Source: Streptomyces umbrinus (GTDB lineage Bacteria > Actinomycetota > Actinomycetes > Streptomycetales > Streptomycetaceae). From it: DNA of 64,000 bases. Position numbers and translations under genes: made by a program. The notes beneath the pieces were generated by a model. It was given only the letters and a program-made list of their open reading frames with translations, was not told where the DNA came from and did not search any database. Positions 18,090 to 27,093 of the stretch are shown here, piece after piece. Numbering within the stretch: the stretch's first letter is position 1; every line of letters starts with the position of its first letter. Location: contig NZ_JAUSZI010000002.1 of NCBI RefSeq assembly GCF_030817415.1, positions 1,674,001 to 1,738,000 on the forward strand, given 5' to 3'.

Positions 18090-18155
18090 GGGCGCCTGAC
18101 GGCACCTAAGCGGGTGCCCGACGGCCCTTGCGTGGGCGCCTGACGGCCGGTCACG
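18090..18155. repeat. Three tandem copies of a 22-base repeat
   Basis: GGGCGCCTGACGGC at 18090 and 18134, with the variant GGGTGCCCGACGGC at 18112, gives an exact 22-base period. The copies occupy the gap between the convergent stop codons of the anti-sigma and DNA glycosylase genes. No pairing strong enough for a classic terminator is seen. Confidence 0.75.
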
Positions 18156-18177
18156 GCTCGCCGTGGCTTCACATGGC

Positions 18178-19041
18178 CTACTTCAGGAACTTCGACATCC
18201 TGCGGTCCGCGAGGGGCTTGCCGCCCGTCTGGCAGGTCGGGCAGTACTGGAGGGACGAGTCGCTGAAGGAGACCTCGCGGATGGTGTCGCCACAGACCGG
18301 GCAGGACTCTCCGGTGCGGCCGTGGACCCGCAGTCCGCTCTTCTTCTCGGCCTTCAGCCGGCCCGCGGCGATTCCGTGGGAGCGCTCGACGGCGTCGGCG
18401 AGGGTCGTCCGCAGGGCCTCGTACAGCCGCCCCGTCTCCTCCGGCGTGAGGGACGAGGCGAGCTTGAAGGGCGACATCTTCGCGGCGTGCAGGATCTCGT
18501 CGCTGTAGGCGTTCCCCACTCCCGCGATCAGACTCTGGTCACGCAGGGCGCCCTTCAGCTGCCGCCGCTCGCCGTGTAGGAGCTTCGCGAAACGGGCCTC
18601 GTCGAAGTCGTCGGCCAGCGGGTCCGGGCCGAGCCGGGCGACACCCGGGACCTCACCCGGATCCCGTACGACGTACACGGCCAGCCGCTTCTGGGTGCCC
18701 GCCTCGGTGAGGTCGAAGCCCTCGCCGGTCTCCAGGGCGACGCGCATCGCCAGCGGGCCCTTGCCGGGCCGCGGCGGCCCGTCCGGAAGCCGGTCCTTCC
18801 AGTGCAGCCACCCCGCCCGTGCCAGATGCGTCACGAAGCGCGGCCCGCCGTCCGTCTCCAGGTCCAGAAACTTCCCGTGCCGGTGCACGGCCACGACCTC
18901 ACGCCCTTCGAGGGCGCTCAGCGGCGGCTCGTACGTCTTCAGCACACTGATCGCGACGGGCAACACCCGCACGATCTCGTGACCGACCAGATGATCACCC
19001 AGAAAGTTCCTCAGGGCTTCGACCTCAGGCAGCTCCGGCAT
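18178..19041 (-). CDS. Fpg/Nei-family DNA glycosylase/AP lyase
   Basis: The 287-residue protein starts MPELPEVE, where Pro2 and Glu3 are the catalytic pair after Met removal. The beta-hairpin lysine is in HRHGKFLDLE (~Lys58). The H2TH segment contains GALRDQSLIAGVGNAYSDEI and the C-terminal zinc finger has CPVC and CPTC. It removes oxidised bases and cleaves the abasic site in base-excision repair. Streptomyces carry several paralogues, and this one is more divergent than MutM, so substrate range (8-oxoguanine or oxidised pyrimidines) is open. Start at the MPELPE codon is obligatory for catalysis. It is a single gene on the minus strand. Confidence 0.92.
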   Translation of the reverse strand: MPELPEVEALRNFLGDHLVGHEIVRVLPVAISVLKTYEPPLSALEGREVVAVHRHGKFLDLETDGGPRFVTHLARAGWLHWKDRLPDGPPRPGKGPLAMRVALETGEGFDLTEAGTQKRLAVYVVRDPGEVPGVARLGPDPLADDFDEARFAKLLHGERRQLKGALRDQSLIAGVGNAYSDEILHAAKMSPFKLASSLTPEETGRLYEALRTTLADAVERSHGIAAGRLKAEKKSGLRVHGRTGESCPVCGDTIREVSFSDSSLQYCPTCQTGGKPLADRRMSKFLK

Positions 19042-19167
19042 AGAACCAGGGTGCCACCCCCGCCCCTCCACGGCGCGGGGCTGTGACATCGTGCGGCTCC
19101 GCCACGTGGGCGCGACAAGCCTCAACGACCGGCACATCACAACGCACCCGCAAGCCTCCAGCCCCGC

Positions 19168-21243
19168 TCACTTCCGTTCGGGCACCGAGAACTCGCACCA
19201 CACGCACTTGCCACCACCCCGAGCCTCCACGCCCCACACATCCGCGAGCCGGTCGACCAAGAGCAGCCCCCTCCCGGAGACCCCGGACTCCCCCGCCTCC
19301 CGCCGCCGCGGCAACGCACTGGACGCGTCCTCGACCTCCACACGGAGCCGCCGGTCGAGCCCGGCGAGGACACGCAACGTCACAATCGCGGAGCCCTCCG
19401 TGTGCATCAGGGCATTGGTGATCAGCTCGTCCGCGACCAGCTCGATCTCGTCGGCCCTCTCACCCGCGCCCCAGGCGCGTACGGCCGCCCGGATCATGTG
19501 CCGGGACTCGGCGAGCGCCTCGGGGTCGCCGGGCCCGACGTGCTGCTGGAGGCGGCCTCCGGGGCGCTGCGCGTCGAGGCCGAGGCGCCGCATCAGGAGC
19601 AGCGCCACGTCGTCCTCGCCGCCGCGTTCCTCGGCCACGTCGATGAGCCGGTCCGCGAGGTCGCGTACGTCGTCGGGGCCGGTGGAGATGAGCGCGCGCA
19701 GGGTCTGCATGCCGTCGTCGAGGTCGATCCCGGGCTGTTCGACGAGGCCGTCGGTGCACAGCAGGAGGGTCTGGCCGGGGTCGAGTTCGAGGGTGTTGAC
19801 CGGGTATTCGAGGCGCCCGAACAGGGCGGAGAGGCCGAGGGGCAGGCCCCCTTCGACGGGCAGTCTGCGGCAGCTGCCGTCGGTGTCACGGACAAGCGGG
19901 TCGATGTGGCCCGCCCTGACGACCTGCATCACACCGGTGGACAGGTCGACCTCCGCGTACAGGCAGGTGGCGAAGCGCTCGGTGTCGAGTTCGTGCAGGA
20001 AGACGGAGGCGCGGGCCATGACGGTGGCGGGGGTGTGGCCCTCGGCCGCGTAGGCGCGCAGGACGATGCGCAGCTGGCCCATGACGGCGGCCGCGTGCGT
20101 GTCGTGGCCCTGGACGTCGCCGATGACGGCCCCGACGCGTCCGCCGGGCAGCGGGATCACGTCGTACCAGTCGCCGCCGATGTCCCGGCCGAGGGAGCCG
20201 GAGCGGTAGCGGACCGCGATGTCGGCGCCGGGGACGCTGGGGATGGAGCGCGGCAGCATGGCCTGTTGGAGGCCCTGGGCGAGGTCCTTCTCCTGCTCGT
20301 AGAACATGGCCCGCTGGAGGCTCTGCGCGATGCTGCTGCCGAGCGCGACCAGGACGTTGCGGTCCTCCGACGAGAAGCCATGCCGGTCGTTGTAGAGCAG
20401 TCCGATGGCGCCGATGGGTCTGGCCTGGGCGATGAGCGGCAGATAGGCGGCCGAGGTGATCTCCAGACCGGTGATGTGCGGCCAGAGCAGCGGGTAGCGC
20501 TCGGCGAACTCCTCCGGCGACTCGATGAAGCGCGGGGCGAGCGTGCGCACGGCCTCGCTCATCGGGTACTGCTCGTCGATACGGGTGACCAGGGTGCCCG
20601 GTACGAAGCTGCCCTCGGGGCCCTCGGCGACCAGCCGGATGCGGCCGGCCTCGACCAGACCCATGACGAGACTCTTGGCGCCCAGGTGGGTGACCCCGTG
20701 GGTGTCCTTGAGGACGTCGATGACGTCCTGGACGGTGTGGGCGTGCGCGAGGGCCGCGGTGGTGATCTGCACGACGTTCGTCTGCTCGCGGCGGGCCGCG
20801 TCCAGGGCGGCCTGCTCGCGGCGGGCCTCGGCCTCGCCGAGTTCCTCCGTGGCGTCGCGGACGATGCCGATGATGCGGCGCGGACGGCCGGTCTCGTCGC
20901 GCCGGATGTAGCCCTGGGTGTGGGTCCAGCGCAGGGTGCCGTCACGGCGGCGGACCCGGAAGTACGCCCCGTAGTTCTCGCTGCCGTCCTTGATGGCCTG
21001 GGAGACATGGGCGTCCAGGCGGCGGCCCTCGGTCGGCGGCACCCGGGGGCTCAGCGATTCGGGGCGGCCGTCGAACTCGTCGGGGCGCACGTCGAAGATC
21101 TCGTGGGCCAGGGCATCCATCTGAAACGTTCCGGTGTCCAGGTCCCAGTCGAAGCTGCCCATGCGGTTGAGCGCCAGGATCGGGTCCGGGTGGGCGGGCC
21201 AGTCGTCCGGGAGTGACAGGGCGCTCGCTCCCCGATCAACCAT
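19168..21243 (-). CDS. PAS-GAF-PP2C (SpoIIE/RsbU-type) phosphatase with C-terminal anti-sigma-like ATPase
   Basis: The 691-residue protein has a PAS domain (~25-135, FRVRRRDGTLRWTHTQGYI), a GAF domain (~150-320) and a SpoIIE/PP2C phosphatase (~335-550; GGDWYDVIPL, VIGDVQGHD, CTDGLVEQPG, GGEDDVALLL). The C-terminal HATPase_c domain (~565-690) has VADELITNALMHTEGSA and GRGLLLVDRLAD. Such proteins combine a phosphatase for anti-anti-sigma factors with an RsbW-like kinase, so one molecule could both set and release sigma-factor partner switching. No partner genes are adjacent. AAGGTGG precedes the ATG at 21243. It is cytosolic with no membrane segment. Confidence 0.92.
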   Translation of the reverse strand: MVDRGASALSLPDDWPAHPDPILALNRMGSFDWDLDTGTFQMDALAHEIFDVRPDEFDGRPESLSPRVPPTEGRRLDAHVSQAIKDGSENYGAYFRVRRRDGTLRWTHTQGYIRRDETGRPRRIIGIVRDATEELGEAEARREQAALDAARREQTNVVQITTAALAHAHTVQDVIDVLKDTHGVTHLGAKSLVMGLVEAGRIRLVAEGPEGSFVPGTLVTRIDEQYPMSEAVRTLAPRFIESPEEFAERYPLLWPHITGLEITSAAYLPLIAQARPIGAIGLLYNDRHGFSSEDRNVLVALGSSIAQSLQRAMFYEQEKDLAQGLQQAMLPRSIPSVPGADIAVRYRSGSLGRDIGGDWYDVIPLPGGRVGAVIGDVQGHDTHAAAVMGQLRIVLRAYAAEGHTPATVMARASVFLHELDTERFATCLYAEVDLSTGVMQVVRAGHIDPLVRDTDGSCRRLPVEGGLPLGLSALFGRLEYPVNTLELDPGQTLLLCTDGLVEQPGIDLDDGMQTLRALISTGPDDVRDLADRLIDVAEERGGEDDVALLLMRRLGLDAQRPGGRLQQHVGPGDPEALAESRHMIRAAVRAWGAGERADEIELVADELITNALMHTEGSAIVTLRVLAGLDRRLRVEVEDASSALPRRREAGESGVSGRGLLLVDRLADVWGVEARGGGKCVWCEFSVPERK

Positions 21244-21342
21244 GGGCCCACCTTGCCAGGATTTGGGTGATTCTTCGACCCGTGGGACGCCCTCGGGAAC
21301 CGCTCGGCCGACGGATGTACGACAGGTTGCGCACGGCCGCGC

Positions 21343-22569
21343 CTAGCCGGGGATCAGGCCGCCGCCGTCGGGCAGATCGGGGCCCTCCGGGACGGTGTCG
21401 GGGCCGGCCTCGCTGTCCGGGGAGTCCAGCGGCGGTTCGGGCTGGTCGACGGTGGGCTCGTCGGGGACGTCCGTGTCGGGCGGCGTGCCCGTGTCCGTAC
21501 CGTCCGGGGGCGACACCAGGCCGTCGGAGGGGTCCGGAGTGGCCGTCTCGGTGACCGTGGGGCAGTCCGAGGGGTCCGGGGGCGTGGTGTCCGTGGAGTC
21601 GTCCGTCGGAGTGCCCTCGGTGGTGCCGGGGGTGATGGTCACGGTCGGTGTCACGCAGTCGCTCGCGGACTCGTCGGCGCTTTCCGGGGAACTCTCCGAC
21701 GACGACCCGTCGGGCGACGGCCGATCGGACGACGAATCGTCCGGCGACAGCGAGGATCCGTCCGGGCGCGGGCTGTGCGGGTCGACGAGGGGCGCGGGCA
21801 CGATGCGGTCCTCGTCGCCGTCGTGGTCGCCGATCCGCCTCTCGATCCAGGTGTTGTTCTGGATGTTGATGATCGTGATGTTGACGATCACCCGCGGGGC
21901 CGGAGTGACCACGATGACCTTGGTGGGCTGGTAGCCGGACCACGGGCGGCCGTTGTGCCCGGTGGTTCCCTGGAGGGCGACCGGCGGCTTGAGGGGGTTC
22001 CCGCAGGCGCAGCGCACACGCGGTACGCCCCGGTTGTCGACGAGGACGGCGGTGCCCGCCTGGAGGACGGCCTGGTACTCGGTCGCGCGCCCGTCCCGGA
22101 AACCGTGGTTCGTGACTCTGGTGTCGGCGCGCAGCACGACCGAGGTCAGCCCGCGCAGGTAGTCGGGGATGCCTGCCTGGGCGATGCCTGCGGCCCGAGC
22201 GAAGGCGCGCGCCTTGACCTGGTCGGCGGTGAGGAAGCGGATCTGCCGGTCGACGTCGCAGCTGCCGACGTGCCGGGTGCCTCCGTAGAGGCCCGGCGTG
22301 CCGCCGGAGATGGACCTCACGCCCTCCGCCGTGGCCGTGGCGTGTCCGGTGGGCGTGGACTCGGGCGTACGGGTGACGGGTGGCGCGGTCGCGGTGGCCG
22401 TGGAGTCGGTGAAGGGGTCCGGGCCCTGGTCCGCTACCGGCTGGAGGAAGACCTCGCCGCCGGAGGTGGCGGAGCCGGACGCCTTGTCCCCGTCGCCGCC
22501 GCAGCCCCCCGTGAGGAGCGCCGCGGAGAGCGCGCAGGCCGTGACGAGGGTTCTGGTGGGTATGCGCAC
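21343..22569 (-). CDS. DUF6777-like lipoprotein with long acidic Pro/Ser/Thr tail
   Basis: About 408 residues. The likely start is the second of two adjacent GTG codons (22569), because GGGAG lies 6 bases upstream and the reading gives a compact lipoprotein signal with lipobox LLTGGC. The middle (~80-260) is a folded domain with GTPGLYGGTRHVGSCDVDRQ, cysteines in RCACGNPL and NGRPWSGYQPTKVIVV, which I associate with DUF6777. The last ~150 residues are Asp/Ser/Pro/Thr-rich low complexity. It is expected on the outer face of the membrane; function is unknown. The frame is open another 47 codons upstream but without a credible start. Confidence 0.8.
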   Translation of the reverse strand: MRIPTRTLVTACALSAALLTGGCGGDGDKASGSATSGGEVFLQPVADQGPDPFTDSTATATAPPVTRTPESTPTGHATATAEGVRSISGGTPGLYGGTRHVGSCDVDRQIRFLTADQVKARAFARAAGIAQAGIPDYLRGLTSVVLRADTRVTNHGFRDGRATEYQAVLQAGTAVLVDNRGVPRVRCACGNPLKPPVALQGTTGHNGRPWSGYQPTKVIVVTPAPRVIVNITIINIQNNTWIERRIGDHDGDEDRIVPAPLVDPHSPRPDGSSLSPDDSSSDRPSPDGSSSESSPESADESASDCVTPTVTITPGTTEGTPTDDSTDTTPPDPSDCPTVTETATPDPSDGLVSPPDGTDTGTPPDTDVPDEPTVDQPEPPLDSPDSEAGPDTVPEGPDLPDGGGLIPG

Positions 22570-22696
22570 CACGTTCTCCCGTCCGTCCCGGTCCGGCCCG
22601 GGCAATATGTCCACCATTGTCTGCGCCGGTCCCGGGAACCCCGCAAGCCGGAGCGAGTCACGCAGCGTCACAATGGCAGGGAAGGGAGCGGGCTCC

Positions 22697-24118
22697 GTGG
22701 AGTGGTTCACAGCCCCCGAGTACTGGATGAGCCGGCTGGTCCTCCAGAAGGCTCTGGCCGTGATCTATCTCGTCGCGTTCCTGGGCGCGGCGTTGCAGTT
22801 CCGTGCACTGATCGGCGAGCGCGGGATGCTGCCGGTGTCCCGGTTCGTGGCGCGGGTGCCGTTCCGGCAGGCGCCGAGCGCGTTCCATCTCCACTGCTCC
22901 GACCGCTTCTTCGCGGCCTGGGCGTGGACCGGCTGCGCGGTGTCGGTGGCGCTCGTCGCCGGGCTGGACGGTCTGCTGCCGCTGTGGGGCGCCATGCTGC
23001 TCTGGCTGGTGCCCTGGGTCATGTATCTGTCGATCGTGAACGTCGGCCAGACCTGGTACTCGTTCGGCTGGGAGTCCCTGCTCCTGGAGACCGGCTTCCT
23101 CGCGGTCTTCCTGGGCAACGACGAGGTCGCGCCGCCGGTCGTGGTGCTCTTCCTGCTGCGCTGGATCCTGTTCCGCGTCGAGTTCGGGGCGGGGCTGATC
23201 AAGATGCGCGGCGACGCGTGCTGGCGCAAGCTGACGTGCCTCGACCACCACCACGAGACCCAGCCGATGCCCGGCCCGCTGAGCTGGTTCTTCCACCATC
23301 TGCCGAAGCCGCTGCACCGGGTCGAGGTGGCCGCCAACCACTTCACCCAACTCGTCGTTCCCGTCCTGCTGTTCACGCCTCAGCCCGTCGCCACGGCCGC
23401 CGCGTCCCTGATGATCCTCACCCAGCTGTGGCTGATCCTGTCCGGCAACTTCTCCTGGCTGAACTGGATCACGATCGTGCTGGCCCTCTCGGCACTGGAG
23501 CTCCCGGGCACGGCCCCGGACGTCCCCGGCGCCCCGCTCTGGTACGAGGTCGTGGTCCTCGCGGTCGCCGTGCTGCTCGTGACGCTGAGCTACCGCCCGG
23601 TCCGCAACATGATCTCCCGCCGCCAGGTCATGAACCGCTCCTTCGACCCCCTCCACCTGGTGAACACCTACGGGGCGTTCGGCAGCGTCAGCCGTATCCG
23701 GTACGAGGTGGTGGTCGAGGGCACGGCCGACTCCGTACCCCACGAGGACTCCGACTGGCGGGAGTACGAGTTCAGGGGCAAGCCCGGCGATCCGAGGCGC
23801 TGGCCGCGTCAGTTCGCCCCGTACCACCTGCGGCTCGACTGGATGATGTGGTTCGCCGCGCTCTCCCCCGCCTACGCCGAATCGTGGTTCGGCACCCTGG
23901 TGGAGCGGCTCCTGGAGAACGACCGGGACACGCTGCGCCTCCTGCGCCGCTCCCCGTTCCCGCCGGACGCACCGCCCCGGTACGTCCGGGCCCGCCTCTT
24001 CCGCTACCGGTACACGACCTGGCAGGAACTGCGGGAGACGGGCGCCTGCTGGGAGCGGACGTATGTACGGGAATTCCTACCACCGACGCGGCTGGACGTG
24101 GTGGTCCAGAGGTCGTAG
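22697..24118 (+). CDS. Lipase-maturation-factor-like integral membrane protein
   Basis: The 473-residue protein has about eight membrane helices in its first ~310 residues. It carries the LMF signature pieces WYSFGWESLLLETGFLAVFL, LLRWILFRVEFGAGLIKMRG, CWRKLTCLDHHHETQPMPG and a soluble C-terminal domain with FGSVSRIRYEVVVEGT and RLDWMMWFAAL. In animals LMF1 helps fold secreted lipases in the endoplasmic reticulum; the bacterial homologues have no proven role. GTG (22697) is chosen because GGGAG lies 8 bases upstream; the ATG at 22673 has no ribosome site. It is divergent from the DUF6777-like lipoprotein gene and ends 20 bases before the convergent fucose operon. Confidence 0.9.
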   Translation: MEWFTAPEYWMSRLVLQKALAVIYLVAFLGAALQFRALIGERGMLPVSRFVARVPFRQAPSAFHLHCSDRFFAAWAWTGCAVSVALVAGLDGLLPLWGAMLLWLVPWVMYLSIVNVGQTWYSFGWESLLLETGFLAVFLGNDEVAPPVVVLFLLRWILFRVEFGAGLIKMRGDACWRKLTCLDHHHETQPMPGPLSWFFHHLPKPLHRVEVAANHFTQLVVPVLLFTPQPVATAAASLMILTQLWLILSGNFSWLNWITIVLALSALELPGTAPDVPGAPLWYEVVVLAVAVLLVTLSYRPVRNMISRRQVMNRSFDPLHLVNTYGAFGSVSRIRYEVVVEGTADSVPHEDSDWREYEFRGKPGDPRRWPRQFAPYHLRLDWMMWFAALSPAYAESWFGTLVERLLENDRDTLRLLRRSPFPPDAPPRYVRARLFRYRYTTWQELRETGACWERTYVREFLPPTRLDVVVQRS

Positions 24119-24138
24119 AAGTGAATCCGCACTGTGCG

Positions 24139-24993
24139 TCAGAGGCCGTAGACGCGGGTCGCGGTGGCCGCGAAGATCTCCTCCTGTTCGCTCTCACCGA
24201 GTTTCCCGGTCAACTGGCCCGCGATGTCCGCCACTTCGGTGTACGAGGCAACGAGGGTGCACACCGGCCAGTCGGAGCCGAACATGAGCCGGCCGGGGCC
24301 GAAGGCTTCCAGCACGGTGTCCGAGTAGCGGGTCAGGTCGCCCACCTTCCAGCCCTTCGGGTCCGCCTCCGTGACCATTCCGGAGAGCTTGCAGACGGTG
24401 TTCGGCAGCGCCGCGAGGGCGTGGATGCCGGTGGCCCAGGGTTCCGGCTCGCCCGCGGCGATCGGGGGCTTGCCCAAGTGGTCCAGTACGAAGGTGAGTT
24501 CGGGGTGGAGCTCCGCCGCCCTCGCGCAGGCCCGCAGTTGGTGCGGGAGGACCACCAGGTCGTAGACCAGGCCCGCCTCGGCGACCGCCGCCAGTCCTCG
24601 GCGTACGTCCTCGCGCAGCAGCCATTCGGGGTCCGGCTCGCCCTGGACCTGGTGACGGATGCCCTTGAGGTGACGGCCGCCCGGCAGTTCGCGCAGCCGG
24701 GCCAGTTCGTCGGCCACGCCGGGACTGGTGAGGTCGGTCCAGCCGACGACTCCGCCGATCAGGTCCTGTGCCTCCGCCAGGGCCAGGAACTCCGGGGTCT
24801 CCTCCGCCACCGTGACCGTCTGCACGAGGACGGTCCGGGTGACTCCGACGGCACGTGCCTCGGGCTCCAGGTCCTCGACGGTGAAGTTCCTTCTCAGGGG
24901 CACCAGTTCGGGGCCGGTGATCCAGTCCTGGTCCCGTACGGAGAGGTCCCAGACGTGGTGGTGGGCGTCGACGGCGCCCGTGCGTGCGGTCAT
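24139..24993 (-). CDS. Amidohydrolase, probable L-fuconolactonase
   Basis: The 284-residue protein of the amidohydrolase-2 (TIM-barrel) family carries DAHHHVWDL (first metal or substrate His), LKGIRHQVQGEPDP, FVLDHLGKPP, KLSGMVTEAD and a late MFGSDWPVC. This is the pattern of sugar lactonases in the fucose and rhamnose routes, which open the 1,4-lactone to the free acid. It is the last gene of the fucose operon; its ATG overlaps the stop of the mutarotase gene (ATGA). In context it should convert L-fucono-lactone, made by the aldo/keto reductase, to L-fuconate. The fold is clear; the substrate is inferred from neighbours. Confidence 0.88.
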   Translation of the reverse strand: MTARTGAVDAHHHVWDLSVRDQDWITGPELVPLRRNFTVEDLEPEARAVGVTRTVLVQTVTVAEETPEFLALAEAQDLIGGVVGWTDLTSPGVADELARLRELPGGRHLKGIRHQVQGEPDPEWLLREDVRRGLAAVAEAGLVYDLVVLPHQLRACARAAELHPELTFVLDHLGKPPIAAGEPEPWATGIHALAALPNTVCKLSGMVTEADPKGWKVGDLTRYSDTVLEAFGPGRLMFGSDWPVCTLVASYTEVADIAGQLTGKLGESEQEEIFAATATRVYGL

Positions 24994-25304
24994 GGCAGCT
25001 CCCATACGACCGGAAGCTCCGCCCGTGAGCCCTCGGCCGAGTAGTCGTGCACCACGTCGAGGAGCTCCGCCATCCGGGCCTGCCAGGCGATGTTGACGGG
25101 CAGTTGCTCCAGTTCGGCGAGGAGTCGCGGGTAGTCCTCGCACTCCAGGACGTGGAAGAGGTCGGTTCCGCTGCGCCAGATCGTCCAGGAGGAGGCTCCG
25201 GCGGCGCGGATGGCGTCCGTGAGCTTCTCGGGGACCTCGCGGTGGGCGGCGTCGTACTCGGCGACGCGGTCGGCGCGGACCTTGGTGTGCAGGGCCACTC
25301 TCAT
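24990..25304 (-). CDS. L-rhamnose/L-fucose mutarotase family protein (RhaM/DUF718)
   Basis: The 104-residue protein is of RhaM length and pattern: RVALHTKVRADRVAEYDAAH at the start, WTIWRSGTDLFHVLECEDY in the middle, WQARMAELLD at the end. The family catalyses exchange of the alpha and beta anomers of 6-deoxy-hexoses. In this operon the expected substrate is L-fucose, supplying the anomer used by the dehydrogenase or importer. Both its ends overlap neighbours by four bases (ATGA), so five catabolic genes are translationally coupled. It is cytosolic and acts as a small dimer in known members. Confidence 0.9.
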   Translation of the reverse strand: MRVALHTKVRADRVAEYDAAHREVPEKLTDAIRAAGASSWTIWRSGTDLFHVLECEDYPRLLAELEQLPVNIAWQARMAELLDVVHDYSAEGSRAELPVVWELP

Positions 25305-26341
25305 GACGGCTCCTCCGGCTTCGACGCGTCCTCGCCGGGTACGGGGGCGTCGGCGGGCAGAAGGCCCGCGTCCCGCACCTCCTGCCAGAAGGCGGCGGGC
25401 ACGGGCGCCGTGAACTGCTCGGCGCAGTCGCGGACTTCGTGCGGCGACTTCGCTCCCACGAGGACGCCCGCGACGGCCGGATGGGCGGCGCAGAAGGCCA
25501 GGGCGGCGGCGCGCAGGGTGGTGCCGTGCCGGTCGGCCATGGCGTCGAGAGCGAGGGCGCGGTCCAGCACCTCGGGCGGTGCGGCCGTGTAGTTGAACGT
25601 CGCTCCCGGCCTCGGGTCGGCCAGCAGACCGGAGTTGAAGGCACCCCCGACGACGACCGAGGTCCCGCGCTCCTGCGCGGCCGGCAGCAGTTCGGCCAGG
25701 GCGCCCTGGTCGAGGAGGGTGTAGCGCCCGGCGCAGAGCACCACGTCGACGTCGGTGTCGAGGATGAAGCGGGTGAGCATCTCGGCCTGGTTCATGCCCG
25801 CGCCGATCGCGCTCACCACGCCCTCCGCGCGGAGTTTCTCCAGCGCCGGATAGCCCTCCCGGAAGGCCTGTTCGGCGTGGTCGTCCGGGTCGTGGAGGTA
25901 GACGACGTCCACCCGGTCGAGGCCGAGCCGTTCCAGGCTGGCCTCCAGGCTGCGGCGTACGCCGTCCGCGCTGAAGTCCCAAACGCGGCGGTGTGTGGCG
26001 GGCACGGCGAAGCCGTTGGCGAGGTCGTTGGCGAGGTCGTCGCCGCCCGCGTCGCTGGGCTCCAGACGGCGGCCCACCTTGGTAGAGATGGTGTACGCCG
26101 ACCGGGGGCGCTCGCTCAGGGCCGCCCCCAGGCGGCGTTCGGAGAGGCCGATGCCGTAGTGGGGCGCGGTGTCGAAGTACCGGACGCCCGCGTCCCAGGC
26201 GGCGACCACGGTCTCGTACGCCTGCTCGTCCGGGACCTCCGTGAAGAGGTTGCCGATGCCGGCCGCGCCGAGGGCGAGGGTGGTGATCTCGACGCCGCTG
26301 CGGCCGAGCCTGTTCACGGGCTCGCCCACCGGCCCGCTCAC
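25301..26341 (-). CDS. Aldo/keto reductase, probable L-fucose (D-threo-aldose) 1-dehydrogenase
   Basis: The 346-residue AKR protein has the usual tetrad: Asp/Tyr in YFDTAPHYGIGLSERRLG, Lys in STKVGR and His in VVYLHDPDDH. NAD(P) binding follows near VLVGAKSPHEV. The N-terminus NRLGRSGVEITTLALGAAGIGN and overall pattern are those of D-threo-aldose/L-fucose dehydrogenases, which oxidise L-fucose to the lactone. This would be the entry step after uptake. The GTG start at 26341 overlaps the upstream stop as GTGA, which fixes it. It is followed directly by mutarotase and lactonase genes. L-galactose or D-arabinose are possible side substrates. Confidence 0.9.
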   Translation of the reverse strand: MSGPVGEPVNRLGRSGVEITTLALGAAGIGNLFTEVPDEQAYETVVAAWDAGVRYFDTAPHYGIGLSERRLGAALSERPRSAYTISTKVGRRLEPSDAGGDDLANDLANGFAVPATHRRVWDFSADGVRRSLEASLERLGLDRVDVVYLHDPDDHAEQAFREGYPALEKLRAEGVVSAIGAGMNQAEMLTRFILDTDVDVVLCAGRYTLLDQGALAELLPAAQERGTSVVVGGAFNSGLLADPRPGATFNYTAAPPEVLDRALALDAMADRHGTTLRAAALAFCAAHPAVAGVLVGAKSPHEVRDCAEQFTAPVPAAFWQEVRDAGLLPADAPVPGEDASKPEEPS

Positions 26342-27093
26342 TGGCCCGCCGGACGCAGTCGCAGCCCCTGCATACCGCCGTCCACGGCGAGCGCGGTGCC
26401 GGTGGTGGCGCCGGACAGCGGGCTCGCCAAGTAGGCGACGGCGCCCGCGACTTCGGACGCGGAGACGAGGCGGCCGGTGGGCTGGCGGGCCTCCAGAGCG
26501 GCCCGTTCGGCGGCGGGGTCCGTCGCGGCGTCGAGGAGGCGGCCGACCCACGGGGTGTCGACGGTCCCGGGGTTCACGCAGTTGACGCGGATGCCCTCGC
26601 GGACGTGGTCGGCGGCCATGGCGAGGGTCAGCGACAGGACGGCGCCCTTGGACGCGGAGTACAGGGCGCGCTGCGGGAGGCCCGCGGTGGCCGCGATGGA
26701 GCAGGTGTTCACGATGGCCGCGTGCGAGGACTTCCGCAGGTGCGGCAGGGCCGCCCGGGCCGTACGGACCATGCCGAGGACGTTGACGTCCAGCACGCGG
26801 TGCCAGACCTCGTCGTCGTTGTCCTCGACGGTGCCCTGGGCGCCGATGCCCGCGTTGTTGATCAGCACGTCGAGGCCGCCCAGGTCGGCGACCGCGGCGG
26901 CGACGGCCCGGCGTACGGAGTCGTCGTCGGTGACGTCCGCCTGATAGCCGAGCAGGGGCTTCTCCACGCTCGTGGGGTCCAGGTCGAGCACGGCGACCTG
27001 GGCGCCGCGGAAGGCGAGGAGCTCCGCGGTGGCCCGGCCGATGCCGGAGGCGCCGCCCGTCACCAGGGCCTTGAGGCCCTCGAAGTCGCTCAT
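26338..27093 (-). CDS. SDR oxidoreductase, probable 2-keto-3-deoxy-L-fuconate dehydrogenase
   Basis: The 251-residue classical short-chain dehydrogenase has TGGASGIG for the cofactor (~13-20), DLDP after the second strand (NAD preference), NNAG, catalytic Ser in NTCSIAAT and Y-S-A-S-K, with [10 protein letters not shown] at the end. In L-fucose breakdown this enzyme oxidises 2-keto-3-deoxy-L-fuconate to the 2,4-diketo acid. The role is assigned from its position between fuconate dehydratase and fucose dehydrogenase, with four-base overlaps on both sides. The hydrolase that would split the diketo acid to pyruvate and lactate is not in the window. Confidence 0.88.
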   Translation of the reverse strand: MSDFEGLKALVTGGASGIGRATAELLAFRGAQVAVLDLDPTSVEKPLLGYQADVTDDDSVRRAVAAAVADLGGLDVLINNAGIGAQGTVEDNDDEVWHRVLDVNVLGMVRTARAALPHLRKSSHAAIVNTCSIAATAGLPQRALYSASKGAVLSLTLAMAADHVREGIRVNCVNPGTVDTPWVGRLLDAATDPAAERAALEARQPTGRLVSASEVAGAVAYLASPLSGATTGTALAVDGGMQGLRLRPAGQ

